A stretch of DNA of 64,000 bases, from positions 2,604,001 through 2,668,000 of the forward strand of contig CM075940.1 in assembly GCA_038030265.1 (NCBI GenBank), given 5' to 3'. The notes under the pieces are model-generated. The model made no database searches. It had not been told where the DNA came from and was given only the letters and a program-made list of their open reading frames with translations. Origin of the DNA: Corythucha ciliata (Eukaryota; Arthropoda; Insecta; Hemiptera; Tingidae). Positions 10,965-21,324 of this stretch are shown here, piece after piece. Each line of letters opens with the position of its first letter. The stretch's first letter is position 1. Position numbers and translations under genes: made by a program.

Positions 10965-11532
10965 AGTATATTGGCATTCAAATTTGCTGCCCTTGGAATA
11001 TTGACGTTCAAATTTGCTGCCCTTAGAATATTAGCATTCAAATTTGCTACCGTTAGAATATTGACGTCCAAATTTGCTGCCCTTAGAATATTGGCATTCA
11101 TATTCGCTACCGTTTGATGCCCTTAGAATGTTAGCATTCAAATTTGCTGCCTTCAGAATATTGGCATTCAAATTTGCTACCGTTAAAATATTGACGTCCA
11201 AATTTGCTGCCCTTAGAATATTGGCATTCATATTCGCTACCGTTTGATGCCCTTAGAATATTAACGTTCAAATTTGCCGCCCTTAGAACATTGGCATTCA
11301 AATTTGCTACCGTTAAAATATTGACGTCCAAATTTGCTGCCCTTAGAATATTGGCATTCAAATTTGCCGCCCTTAGAACATTGGCATTCAAATTTGCTAC
11401 CGTTAAAATATTGACGTCCGAATTTGCTGCCCTTAGAATATTGGCACTCATATTCGCTACCGTTTGCTGCCCTTAGAATATTGACGTTCAAATTTGCTGC
11501 CTCCAGAATGTTTGCATACAAATGTGCTGCCT
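10965..11532. repeat. 30-bp minisatellite, array copy 3
   Basis: Same motifs as copy 1, with about 18 well-preserved units. Open frames exist on both strands. The minus frame reads as successive five-residue units of the form (A/N)(N/I)(L)xx. Confidence 0.92.
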
Positions 11533-13350
11533 GACTGACGTCATATTTAATTTTAGAAGGTTGCAAAACCCCTAAATACCGAATTTGAGTGCAATCTAAT
11601 GAAAATCTTAAAATCATCCCCTAAGAAAGGGAGGCACAGTGACAAAGGGGTTGAAAAAAATTGTCATTCCCAAACTGACTTCATATTTAAATTTAGAAGG
11701 CTCTAAAACGTCTAAATACCGAATTTGAGTGCAATCCGATGAAAATCTAAAAATCATCCCCTAATTCGGGATGGGGGGGGGACCGAAGGGGGTTGAAAAA
11801 AATTTCACCACTGAACTGACGACACATTAAATTTTAGAAGTCTCTAAACTAAAACACCTAAATACCGAATTTGAGTAGATTCTGATAAATATCTGAAAAT
11901 TATTTCCTAAGTCGCGGGGGAGGAGGGGGTTGAAAAAAATTTCCACCCCCTAACTGACGTCATGTTCTTTTTTCTCATGTCAAGCCACCTCTAAATACCG
12001 AATTTGGGTTGATTCCGATGAAAATTGAAACATCATCCCCTAATGCGTACTATTAGGAGTCTCGAGGGGAGGGGGGTCGAAAAAAATTTCCACCCCCCAA
12101 CTGACGTCATATTCTTTTTTCTCATGTCGAACAACCTCTAAATACCGAATTTGAGTGGAATCTGAAAATATGAAAAATTCAACCCTCGTCACCAGTAATT
12201 AAATTTAAGTAATTTCGCGGGGGGGCCCCTGTCGAGAAAAATTAAATTGGCCAAACGGACCCCATTTCCGTTTTTAGATAATTATGAAACCCTTATAAAC
12301 TGAATTTCAAGTGATTCTGAAAATATCGGCGAAACAGCCCAAAAATTTCACCAGGGGATAGTATGGAGAACAAAAATTTGAAAATTTCTTTTTTCAGTTT
12401 CGTCGATTTTTGAGGTTGAAATAAATTTTCATCATTTTTTTGGGTATTTTTCCTGGATAGGCTACCGTATAGTGGAAATTTTGAGACCCTGCCGATAACG
12501 ATACGATGATTTTGGAAGGAGCTACGATTTTTCAAAGTGTGAAATTTTTGGGCAATTTAAATTTGAAATTTGACCGATTTGAAATTTTTTTAAAAATGTG
12601 AAAAAATCAGCAAAAATCAGAGTTGCCAGGATGAAGCTTGTGTCAAAATTTGAACCCTCTACGACGAATATAACCCAGTCAAATTGAAATTTGTATAATT
12701 TTGAAAAGTTTCGGCGGCGATTCCGAGCTGACCCCTCCCCCACACCCACTCCAAGGTTGGCTTAATTTTTCCTATATTTCTCCAGTCGACTTTGGGCGTC
12801 ATTTTGATGGGGAAGGAGTGGGAATTTTGGCATGACACAACCTTGCGTATTTGTATTTTGAGGTGAGGAGTCGACTTTGTTTCGGGGTAAAAATCGATTG
12901 GAGGACCGGGGGTGGGGTTAAATTGCGATTTTTGAAATTTAAAATTTGAAAAAAAAATTTCGCCGGATTAAAATTGTTATAACTCTAGTTTGAGGAGGAA
13001 ATTCAAAAATCCGGCTCGTTCAGCTCTTGGAAATTTAGTTGTGAAGATTTTAAGACCTTAAAAACGAAAATCGGATAAAAATTGTGGGAGGAGATAGTTT
13101 TGGCGCGGAATTAGAGGATTTATCAGAAATAACGTTAGGTCGGTACCGGCACGCAGACCTGTAGGGTCAAGTTTTGACCGGAGGGGGATGTGATGGGCGA
13201 GAGAAAGTTTTTAAATGAAAAGTTGGGGGGTGATACTTTCGGGGTGGGGGGAGGTGGGAGGAAAAGAAAGAGGCGAAAAAGTGGAAAAAGTGAAAAAGAG
13301 CCACCAGCGATCCCCTCAAGGGGAAATCACGCTTTAGTAAGTATATAAGA
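11533..13350. repeat. Sub-repeats, AT-rich tail and hairpin, array copy 3
   Basis: Fewer 140-bp units than copies 1 and 2 (about four). The hairpin TCCCCTCAAGGGGA is at 13311-13324. The last 60 bases diverge slightly (CACGCTTTAG in place of TGCATTTTAG). The array ends at GTAAGTATATAAGA and abuts TAAGATAATAATAATAA. Confidence 0.88.
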
Positions 13351-13374
13351 TAAGATAATAATAATAATTTTATT

Positions 13375-14458
13375 GCCGGTGTAGCGTTCCAATTAAAAAA
13401 AAAAAGATCAGATCATTATTATACAAATATTAGTGAACGGCAAGTAAAAAACAGCCAACGGAGAAAGATGTAATACGGAGAGACGTTAGAGGGCGTGGGC
13501 ATTAACTCATTAAGGGCAAATAGACCGTGCTTACAATCTCCTTTTATGGTAAAAATTTAAATCCTGGCGTGTGATTGGTGGGATTTTTGAGACTCGCCTA
13601 GAACAAGAGGATTAAGCGGAAGATAGGAGAGAAGAAAAGTCTGGTGGTTGAGTTGCTCAGGGAAAACGGCGAGGGGTCTGGTTTTATTTCCAGTAATTAA
13701 TTTTCAAAGTATTTTGTTCTTTCGCCTGTGTTTAAAAAGCACAATATTCGAGTTGAATTTCCCCTCGGAGGCCAGTTCCCGATTTTTATTTCTTGCGCGG
13801 CTCTTGAATTGTGTTGGTCACATTTACGTCGAATTTTTGGGTTGAACATTAGAGCCATCGAAGCGGATCCACGCTAAATTTGATTTTCACCGTCTGCTCC
13901 GTTGAGCGATTTGAAAGGTAAAAACAAAAAAGGATGCGGTTGTCGTGTGCATGAGGAGTTTTTGCCGTCGTTCTTTCTGACAAGTAATTTGTGAAATTCT
14001 AGGGCGGTGTTGTTTTTTTGGTACTGGCTAAGCGGCGCTTCTACTTTGTCTCTTTCACTCGAACACTAGTAAAAATTGTTGATCTGATTGTCGCCGAATT
14101 TTCGGAGATTCGTCGCCCGGCGGAAGTGGAGGACTTGAAGACTCCCTGCAAGAAAGACGGATAAGTCCTAGATTTAATTATCGTTCCGGTGAATCTGAAC
14201 GCGAAGATTTAAAAAGCGCGAGAACGATCTGTGATACTTTGAGACGGCAAACTAGTCGTAGAGGGTTTCCGTCCCTGAATTTTTCTTTTGTTTCTATTTA
14301 TTTATTCAGTTGCCCGTTTTTTTTTTAAATTTTTATTTTATTTATTGTTGCGGCTGGGGAGGGAAACTTGTTAATATTTCCAAAATTCATCTATTTTTTT
14401 TTTGAACGCCTTTAGTATTCGTTGTTAAGAGGGCAGAGCGATTCTGGACTTCCATTAT

Positions 14459-14503
<45 letters not shown>

Positions 14504-14884
14504 CACAAAGAAAACGAAACCATACTTTTCTCTTCTTTCGCGGTTCGGGGGTCTGCCGGCAGTTTACTCTTGGACGAGAAAGAGAGGGGGGTTAGCGATT
14601 ATTCAGAAAAATAAATCTAAGAGAAAAATAATCGCGATTCTTTTTTTTGAGGTGCATGTGCATGCTAGCTTTTAAGCTTTACTAGAAGAGGAGATCGCTC
14701 CGTCATCATCTCTGAAACTTCGGCTAAGCCGGATAAAGTTTATTTTAATTGTTTTTTTTTAGAACTTCCTCTCCCCCCCCCCTTAAGAAATTAGACTGAT
14801 CAAGGGCATAGAAAAAAAAGGCATTTTTTTGGGCAAATAATCAAATACAAGGGAATTTGTTGATGTTATTCCGCTGGCCTTTCT
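13375..14884. other. Orphan segment with a 38-A tract; no gene recognised
   Basis: This segment lies between the non-LTR 3' terminus and its ORF. It could be a 1.6-kb 3' untranslated region of that element. However, a pure A38 tract on the plus strand (14462-14499) looks like the poly(A) tail of a separate plus-strand retroposed transcript ending in ATCATA. No ORF over 65 codons with recognisable content is present. Confidence 0.4.
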
Positions 14885-15038
14885 TTATTGTCTTTTCCTG
14901 CGTTCATCTTTTCTTGACCGGCGAACCACCCCTCTCCGAGGGCAAGCTGAGCCGCCGAGGCAGGTAAGTTTAGCCGTAGACGTTACACCAGCATAAATGA
15001 ATTTATACGGCATTGTCAAAATATAATAGAGAAACAAC

Positions 15039-16358
15039 TCATTTGGAGCGTAGAGCAAGGTCAAACTCTGCGATCGAGTAAGGCTCAAGATCAAGGATAA
15101 GGTGGCGAACCTGAGTCTTGAATTTAGCCAGTGAGATGCTGTGGTCCTTGAGGTGGGAAGGGAGGGCATTATAAAGACTCACGCCCACGAAGCTTGGGTT
15201 CAACCTGGCAGAAGCAGCTAGGCGCACAAATGGTGCAGAAAGGTCGTCAGCACGTCGCGTCGAGTAATTGTGAGAGGCAGAGTTGAGAGGAAACTCGGTC
15301 AAGTGTGACCGCACAAAGAGCAAAATGCTGAGTATGTAAGCACCATGGAAGATCAACACACTCAGCTTCCTGAACGACCCACGGCACGACTGGCGTGGAT
15401 GCAGTCCGCAAAGCACACGAATAGCGGCCTTTTGGAAGCGGAAGATTTTCACTGCTCCCGAGGAATTCCCCCAGGCAAGAATACCGTACGTCATACGGGA
15501 ATAGAAGAGCCCGAAGAAAACCAGTCGCAGCGCCTCAGCTGACACGACCTTTTTCAAGCGGCGAAGCACGAAGGTGGCCCTTGATAGGTGGGGCGAAAGG
15601 TGTTCGTTGTGACTGTCCCAGGACATACGGGAATCGATGAAGAGACCTAGGAACTTGACAAACTTATGGGGCCCTTTGAGATCATAAACTAAGTCTTGAG
15701 TTTTATTGTCGTTAAGAACGAGACGATTGGCCAAACACCATGATTCTATTAGCGAAGTTGCCGCTTCCAGCTCATTAAAAAGCTCGGCCTCAGAATCACC
15801 CGTGCAGAGTACCGTCGTATCATCGGCGTAGAGAAAGATCTCGGACGAGAGAAGGGACGAGGACGCTAAGCATAAATCGTTAACATAAAGAAGAAATAGG
15901 AGGGGACCGAGGATTGAGCCCTGCCTAACTCCAAGGTCCAGAGCCGGAGTAGGGTCCGATCTGACTCCCCCGTACGCCACGCACTGCAGCCAGCCGACGA
16001 GGTATGAATGTAGAAAACTGACGGAACGCTCATCGAAACCGTAATAACGAAGTTTCTCAGATAGGATCCCGACGTCAATGGAGTCAAAAGCCCGAGAGAG
16101 GTCGAAAAGTCTGAGACCCACCTTTGAGCCAGACTCAAGCCCGCACATCACCGATTGCAGCAAACGAATAGCGGCGATGGAAGTAGAACGGCCCCTCCTA
16201 AAACCATGCTGATTCTCGGCGAGAATCTTATTCTGTTCAAGGAAGTCCAGTAACTGATTAAGGACGAGACGCTCGACTACGCGTGTGAAAACTGGGATGA
16301 TAGAGATTGGCCGAAAGTCACTGTAAACTTGGTTGCCCTTTTTCGGTACGGGAGTCAC
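15039..16358 (-). CDS. Jockey/CR1-like reverse transcriptase
   Basis: 439-codon frame with the non-LTR RT blocks in order: TPVPKKGN and FRPISIIP, NQHGFRRGRST, LFDLSRAFDSID, RQGSILGPLLFLLYVNDL, and the catalytic YADD in IFLYADDTTVL. The C-terminal domain shows YGILAWGNS, an FQKAAIRVLCG segment, YSTRR, and a closing YSIAEFD. This C-terminal layout is shared by CR1/Jockey-superfamily elements in invertebrates. The RT is intact, but the upstream part of ORF2 (16370-16666) is out of frame and the endonuclease is missing, so the copy is dead on arrival. Confidence 0.88.
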   Translation of the reverse strand: MTPVPKKGNQVYSDFRPISIIPVFTRVVERLVLNQLLDFLEQNKILAENQHGFRRGRSTSIAAIRLLQSVMCGLESGSKVGLRLFDLSRAFDSIDVGILSEKLRYYGFDERSVSFLHSYLVGWLQCVAYGGVRSDPTPALDLGVRQGSILGPLLFLLYVNDLCLASSSLLSSEIFLYADDTTVLCTGDSEAELFNELEAATSLIESWCLANRLVLNDNKTQDLVYDLKGPHKFVKFLGLFIDSRMSWDSHNEHLSPHLSRATFVLRRLKKVVSAEALRLVFFGLFYSRMTYGILAWGNSSGAVKIFRFQKAAIRVLCGLHPRQSCRGSFRKLSVLIFHGAYILSILLFVRSHLTEFPLNSASHNYSTRRADDLSAPFVRLAASARLNPSFVGVSLYNALPSHLKDHSISLAKFKTQVRHLILDLEPYSIAEFDLALRSK

Positions 16359-16369
16359 AACAGATATCT

Positions 16370-16666
16370 TCAGGCACTCAGGGAAAGAGCCAGTCTCAAA
16401 AAAGCTGTTGATGACAGAAGAAAGTGGTTCTCTGCAATGAGGTCAGCTGACGACTTTACAATATCGACGTTTAACCAGTAGTAGTCGTACGAAGTAGAGT
16501 TCTTCAAACTGGCGATAGCACTAAAAACATCCTCGACCGAGACACTCTTAAGGGAGAAGGAGGCGCTGAAATCCGGGCGCAAGAAATCGCGGAAGCTAGA
16601 AGGAGAATCGGGCAGCGAGTCGACACCGGTGGCGGCCGCATTAATAAAGAAATTATGAAATAATAT
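16370..16666 (-). pseudogene. N-terminal linker of the non-LTR ORF2, frameshifted
   Basis: The frame shared with Gypsy gag changes identity at 16666. From there it reads pre-RT sequence (FRDFLRPDFSASFSLKSVS..., AIASLKNSTSYDYYWLN) typical of the segment between endonuclease and RT. It then breaks near 16440 before RT starts in another frame. The apparent single ORF 16370-17509 is therefore a chimera of Gypsy gag and a retrotransposon created by the insertion. Confidence 0.75.
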
Positions 16667-17703
16667 TGTTGACAAATTGTTTATTCCGTACGTGTTTCCT
16701 TGGTCTGCATCTGAGAGCATGTGTACAGCGTTTGATGAACTCGAACGTCTGTTTTTAATCTGAGTGGTTATACAGACCTTGGCGACATGACCAATTTTCT
16801 TACATGACGTGCATTTCAGCTTTGATCGATCGACGCGACACTCATTTATCCGGTGGTTAACACGTCCACAGCGAACACACAAATTATTGAATCCTAAGGC
16901 TTTATAATCAGTCCGAGTTTTATTGTATGAATTCCGACTGGTAGGAGCGGAGCGCGAACGACTTCGGGATCGATTCTGAGTGGAACTAGCGACTTTATTT
17001 GCGGCTGTGACGCTATTTAAGGAATTACTGGAGGGAGCGCGATGCGTTAATTCTCTGCTGTCGATTTTGGACGCTTCAAGAGCCGTTGCTTTTGATAAAA
17101 TTTCGTCGAACTGAGTAGCTCCCGATTTTAGAATTTGTTCCCGCAACCAATCGTCGCGGAGGCCACGAATGAACTGTGTGCGGAGAAACGCGTCTGAAAT
17201 TGAAACGGATTTACCGCACGAGCACGAGGTTGTAAACTCGCATTCGCCCATGTCCCTCTGAAGGGAGGATACAAATTCTGCGATCGACTGAGACTCTTTT
17301 TGATACACATTGAGGAAGTAGTGTTGTGCTACGACCACGTTTTTCTTGGGAATTAGCATCTTTTTGAAAGCCTGGAGTAAATCTGAGTAAGGTAACGATT
17401 TTACTTGTTTTTCAGGACCGAGAAAAGCAGCCAAACTGTTGTAATGTATGGACCCGATGGAAACACAAAGGAGCTGAGCAATTTTTCCTTTATCGGAGAG
17501 GCTTTTCATAGAACAATAATTTTCAAAACGTTCTAAGTAACATGTGAACTTTTTTCCTTTTTTGGGTCATAACTTTCGAAAGGAGTTATTGATGAGATAT
17601 CCGGTGTACCGGTACTGCGTAATTGAGCTGCAACTTCGCTGAGTAGGGCTTTGTGTTGGGCATTTATCATCCCCACGATTTGTTGAAATTGAGTCGCGTC
17701 CAT
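16667..17703 (-). pseudogene. gag: Gypsy A gag with two CCHC zinc knuckles
   Basis: It starts at ATG 17703. The frame is open from there to about 17555, then continues in another frame from about 17550 after an A-rich run, so a one-base indel is likely. Capsid-like helices (FVSSLQRDMGEC, FIRGLRDDWLREQIL) are followed by an Arg/Ser-rich stretch (RSRSRSRS). Two zinc knuckles follow: CVRCGRVNHRINEC and CTSCKKIGHVAKVC. Gag packages the element RNA. Its 3' end is cut by the non-LTR insertion at 16666/16667, and pol resumes at 5206 in a different frame. Confidence 0.88.
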
Positions 17704-18112
17704 TTAGAAAAAGGAAAAATAAAACGAGTAAGACCAGAGGAAAAAAAAAGAACGGCTTACCGGAGAAGGCTGAGTCTGCTAGAAGGAGGCGGACAGGGGG
17801 TGCAATGGAATGCACTGAGTGTTATATCCTTGGCCTTCACGCGCCGAGAATAGAAAAGAAAAATGTTTTCCTCTTCGTCTGCATCATTAGAAAAAACGAA
17901 CTGCACGGAACGGTAAATGTTTCGCGTACATCGCCGAACGAAAAGAAAAAAAATTTCGCTCCGGCAGCTGGCGGTCGGAAAGAGTGCATTTCATTTTGTA
18001 TACGGATACCCTAAGCCGTCCCAGAAGTAGTAATGTTGAGACCATGATTTGTTTAGATTATGTTTGACCCTCCCTCGTACTGTTTGCTACCGGGTTTGTT
18101 TAAGCTGAACTT
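17704..18112. other. Gypsy A leader sequence, no gene
   Basis: Untranslated region upstream of gag. It contains GCTCCGGCAGCTGGC at about 17959-17973, a word that recurs inside the inverted-repeat element at about 19895. I see nothing else of note. Confidence 0.5.
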
Positions 18113-19234
18113 AATGGGAATCAAAGGCTATTTCAAAATGGAATCATCATACCGAATATAATGCTTCTGGAATCAACTGGTGATTTGTTGTGATTTTTTT
18201 ACCATTTCAACCCCTATTTTCCCCCTCCACCTTGACCGATTTGGCCCAAATGCAATACCGACCGGGGCCTTATGACTACTGATTTTTGTGCCAAAGCGCG
18301 TTCCGCTAAATTAATTTCTACGAGAGTTATCGTGCTAACAAGACCACACACTTACTTCCACCCCGGGGACACCACCCCCTCCCCTTCGACTTTTTCAAAA
18401 AATTAAAATGGGAATCAAAGGCTAGTCTAACATGGAGTATACGTACCGAATATCATGCTTCTAGAATCAACTGGTGATTTTTGGTGATTTTTTTACCATT
18501 TCAAGCCCTATTTTCCCCCCCACCACCTTGACCGATTTGGCCCAAATGCAATACCGACCGGGGTCTTATGACTACTGATTTTTTTGCCAAAGCGCGTTCC
18601 GCTAAATTAATTTGTACGAAAGTTATCGTGCTAACGTGACCACACACTTATTTCCACCCCGGGGGCACAACCCCCTCCCCCTTGACTTTTTCAAAAAATT
18701 AAAATGGGAATCAAAAGCTAGTCTAACATGGAGTATACGTACCGAATATGATGCTTCTAGAATGAACTGGTGATTTTTAGTGATTTTTTTACCATTTCAG
18801 CCCCTATTTTCCCCCCTCCACCTCGACCGATTTGGCCCAAATGCAATACCGACCGGGATCTTATGACTACTGATTTTTTAGATAAAGCGCGTTCTGCTAA
18901 ATTAATTTCTACGAGAGTTATCGTGCTAACAAGGCCTCACACTTACTTCCACCCTGGGGACATCGCCCCCTCCCCCTCGACTTTTTCAAAAAATTAAAAT
19001 GGGAATCAAATGCTAGTCTAACATGGAGTATACGTACCGAATATGATGCTTCTAGAATCAACTGGTGATTTTTAGTGATTTTTTGACGACTTCAAGCCCG
19101 ATTTTCCCCCCCCCCTCCACCTTGACCGATTTGGCCCAAATGCAATACCGACCGGTGTCTTATGACTACTGATTTTTGTGCCAAAGCGCGTTCCGCTAAA
19201 TTGATTTCTTCGAGAGTTATCGTGCTAACAAGAA
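18113..19234. repeat. 295-bp satellite, four tandem units
   Basis: Units start with AATGGGAATCAAA at 18113, 18407, 18703 and 18998 (spacing 294-296 bp); the last is cut short. Conserved words include CCGAATATGATGCTTCTAGA, ACCGATTTGGCCCAAATGCA, ATACCGACCGG, CAAAGCGCGTTCCGCTAAAT and AGTTATCGTGCTAAC. No coding potential. It ends just before the DUF4817 element at 19253. Confidence 0.93.
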
Positions 19235-19252
19235 AACGGCCATAATATTATA

Positions 19253-19974
19253 CAGGGTGGTCGGTTTTGACTTGTACAAAAAAAAATGGGTGAAATTAGA
19301 CCTCATTTGTGATCGAAAATACCCCACCGGCTATGGTCCGAAAATCAAAACTATTCGAGATATGATTTTTTGAACGATTTTTAAGGCTTAAGTCACTTTT
19401 CTCGGAAAAATGCGAGTTGCTCGCTTCCAAGTGAACGTTTTACAACTTTTGACGACAGATTCGGAAAGAGCACAATTTTTTCTATCGGGAAAAGATATTT
19501 AAACCCAAATTGATCGCTTTTGGTGGCCTTGACAGCTATTCAAACTGGGCAAAATCCGGAATTTTCAATTTTCCAACAAACGTCAACCCCAACTATTTTA
19601 CGCTAAATCTCTTCAAATCGGCTTCCCAAGGTCAGGAAAACTTCTTCAATGTGTCCTCTTCAAAATCACTCTCTAAAATTATTTTAGTTAATGGGCAGTT
19701 TTTCTGCGCAAATTATCATTTTCTAAAAAAAATAAGGTATTTCTTCCTTCAAAACCGCAAGTTCAGGGTAGTTTTGAACATCAACATTTCAACAACTCTT
19801 GCGCTGTAATTTTTTTGTTTGACGAGAGAAACCATCATAAAAATCATTTAAAGTCTTCATTTACATGAAACTTATCGTATTCGTCTTTATTGTCGCTCCG
19901 GCAGCTGGCTACCGGATAAATCAAAGAGGGCAGAAATGGCTAATTTTAAAGAAATTTATGATTTGCACATTCTC
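19253..19974 (+). repeat. Left long inverted repeat of the DUF4817 element
   Basis: Matches the complement of 20603-21324 over about 722 bp. The 99-codon ORFs at 19510-19809 (+) and 20768-21067 (-) are the same sequence read in each arm, differing at one residue I can see (A/T). They show no domain and reflect arm symmetry. Confidence 0.88.
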
Positions 19975-20028
19975 ATTCAAAACGTATTTTAACATGTTTT
20001 CAAAGTGCATTCCATTGCTGCGGATACA

Positions 20029-20532
20029 CTATCTTGCTCGTTTTCTCATTTCTTTGACCGTTACTTCGTAGGTCAGCGTCGAGTCACGAACACTTTGGGC
20101 TGCCTGCCCAATTCTTTCGCGTAACTCCTCTTCCTCTTCCGCGTAACTCTGCTCCCGTGTACTTATTCCGGGCCGATTGTCCACTTCTTCAAGCACCATT
20201 TCTTCTGTTTGAACGCCTTCCGCTCTCGCCCCTACCTCGTGACTACTAGAAAAGATCGAACTTTCCGAAATTCGTCGGTGAACTGAGGCAAATGTCCTGT
20301 AGTCAGGGATACGCCGATTAGGGTATCGTTCAGCGTACAGCCTCTGAGCCAACCTAGAATTTCCGTCGGCCAGGCCGTAAACGAAATGAATGTCAGCGTA
20401 ATGACTTGCCGAATACATTTTGAACGCTTTAAATGCACGAGTGAGACGTGAAACTGAAATGCTTGGGGAGACTAAGAAAGACGCTCGAGTGGACTTTGGT
20501 ACAATGCATTGAAATCTTAAAATTGTCTCCAA
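20029..20532 (-). CDS. DUF4817 DNA-binding-like protein, catalytic domain missing
   Basis: The best start is the ATG at 20418, giving MYSASHYADIHFVYG. The N-terminal DUF4817 helix-turn-helix signature is clear: YADIHFVYGLADGN, AQRLYAERYPNRRIPD and TFASVHRRISES. In complete elements this domain binds the transposon ends and precedes a DDE/D nuclease. Here it is followed by a Glu-rich coiled-coil-like tail (YAEEEEELRERIGQ) and a stop. The reading frame is undamaged over the domain, which is unusual for a non-autonomous element. It could be a binding-only protein. Confidence 0.75.
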   Translation of the reverse strand: METILRFQCIVPKSTRASFLVSPSISVSRLTRAFKAFKMYSASHYADIHFVYGLADGNSRLAQRLYAERYPNRRIPDYRTFASVHRRISESSIFSSSHEVGARAEGVQTEEMVLEEVDNRPGISTREQSYAEEEEELRERIGQAAQSVRDSTLTYEVTVKEMRKRAR

Positions 20533-21324
20533 TACTACTGCCCGTATTTCTCAACGCTCTTTGAGGAGTGCACGAGTCAATAACGTGTAGAAGCAAGCAA
20601 TTTAGAATGTGCAAATCATAAATTTCTTTAAAATTAGCCATTTCTGCCCTCTTTGATTTATCCGGTAGCCAGCTGCCGGAGCGACAATAAAGACGAATAC
20701 GATAAGTTTCATGTAAATGAAGACTTTAAATGATTTTTATGATGGTTTCTCTCGTCAAACAAAAAAATTACAGCGCAAGAGTTGTTGAAATGTTGATGTT
20801 CAAAACTACCCTGAACTTGCGGTTTTGAAGGAAGAAATACCTTATTTTTTTTAGAAAATGATAATTTGCGCAGAAAAACTGCCCATTAACTAAAATAATT
20901 TTAGAGAGTGATTTTGAAGAGGACACATTGAAGAAGTTTTCCTGACCTTGGGAAGTCGATTTGAAGAGATTTAGCGTAAAATAGTTGGGGTTGACGTTTG
21001 TTGGAAAATTGAAAATTCCGGATTTTGCCCAGTTTGAATAGCTGTCAAGGCCACCAAAAGCGATCAATTTGGGTTTAAATATCTTTTCCCGATAGAAAAA
21101 ATTGTGCTCTTTCCGAATCTGTCGTCAAAAGTTGTAAAACGTTCACTTGGAAGCGAGCAACTCGCATTTTTCCGAGAAAAGTGACTTAAGCCTTAAAAAT
21201 CGTTCAAAAAATCATATCTCGAATAGTTTTGATTTTCGGACCATAGCCGGTGGGGTATTTTCGATCACAAATGAGGTCTAATTTCACCCATTTTTTTTTG
21301 TACAAGTCAAAACCGACCACCCTG

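Larger units (their letters stand above)
5224..13350. repeat. Three-copy tandem array of a 2.6-2.8 kb composite repeat
   Basis: Head-to-tail copies at 5224-8026, 8027-10770 and 10771-13350. Each starts CGAGGTTCGCTACCGTTTCA and ends GTAAGTATATAAGA, and the junctions are clean. Each copy has the same order: a ~200-bp leader rich in 'ggacttgtaggtg' motifs, a 30-bp minisatellite, five or six ~140-bp sub-repeats containing TGACGTCA, a ~1.1-kb AT-rich segment, and a terminal GC-rich hairpin (TCCCC-loop-GGGGA). The array is flanked on both sides by TAA repeats. No transposase frame is seen. The copies differ mainly in minisatellite and sub-repeat number. Confidence 0.92.
5212..16666 (-). mobile_element. 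Jockey/CR1-like non-LTR retrotransposon, 5'-truncated, with an array in its tail
   Basis: This minus-strand insertion separates Gypsy A gag from pol. It is flanked by TGTTG on both sides (5207-5211 and 16667-16671), a plausible 5-bp target duplication. The 5' end is truncated: it starts within the region N-terminal to RT, and the endonuclease is absent, as expected from aborted target-primed reverse transcription. The 3' end is AATAAAA followed by (TTA)n (plus-strand TAATAATAATAATTTTATT at about 13356-13374). The same TAA repeat occurs at 5212-5223 on the other side of the composite array, so that array appears to have landed inside the tail. Confidence 0.7.
19253..21324. mobile_element. Tc1/mariner-superfamily element with 722-bp inverted repeats (DUF4817 type)
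   Basis: Flanked by TA on both sides (19251-19252 and 21325-21326). The ends are CAGGGTGGTCGGTTTTGA and its complement. The arms, 19253-19974 and 20603-21324, appear near identical, leaving a 628-bp loop that carries a DUF4817 coding fragment. The TA target and CAGGGTG terminus fit Tc1/mariner-type elements. No DDE catalytic domain is present, so it is non-autonomous. It sits in the Gypsy A leader, at the end of the 295-bp satellite. Confidence 0.88.

Noticed and set aside
16370..17509. A single 379-codon fusion protein
   Set aside because: It is Gypsy gag joined in frame by chance to a retrotransposon linker at the insertion point 16666/16667; annotated as two separate pieces.
19510..19809. 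99-codon ORF present twice in opposite orientation
   Set aside because: It is the same inverted-repeat arm read twice (also 20768-21067); no domain.
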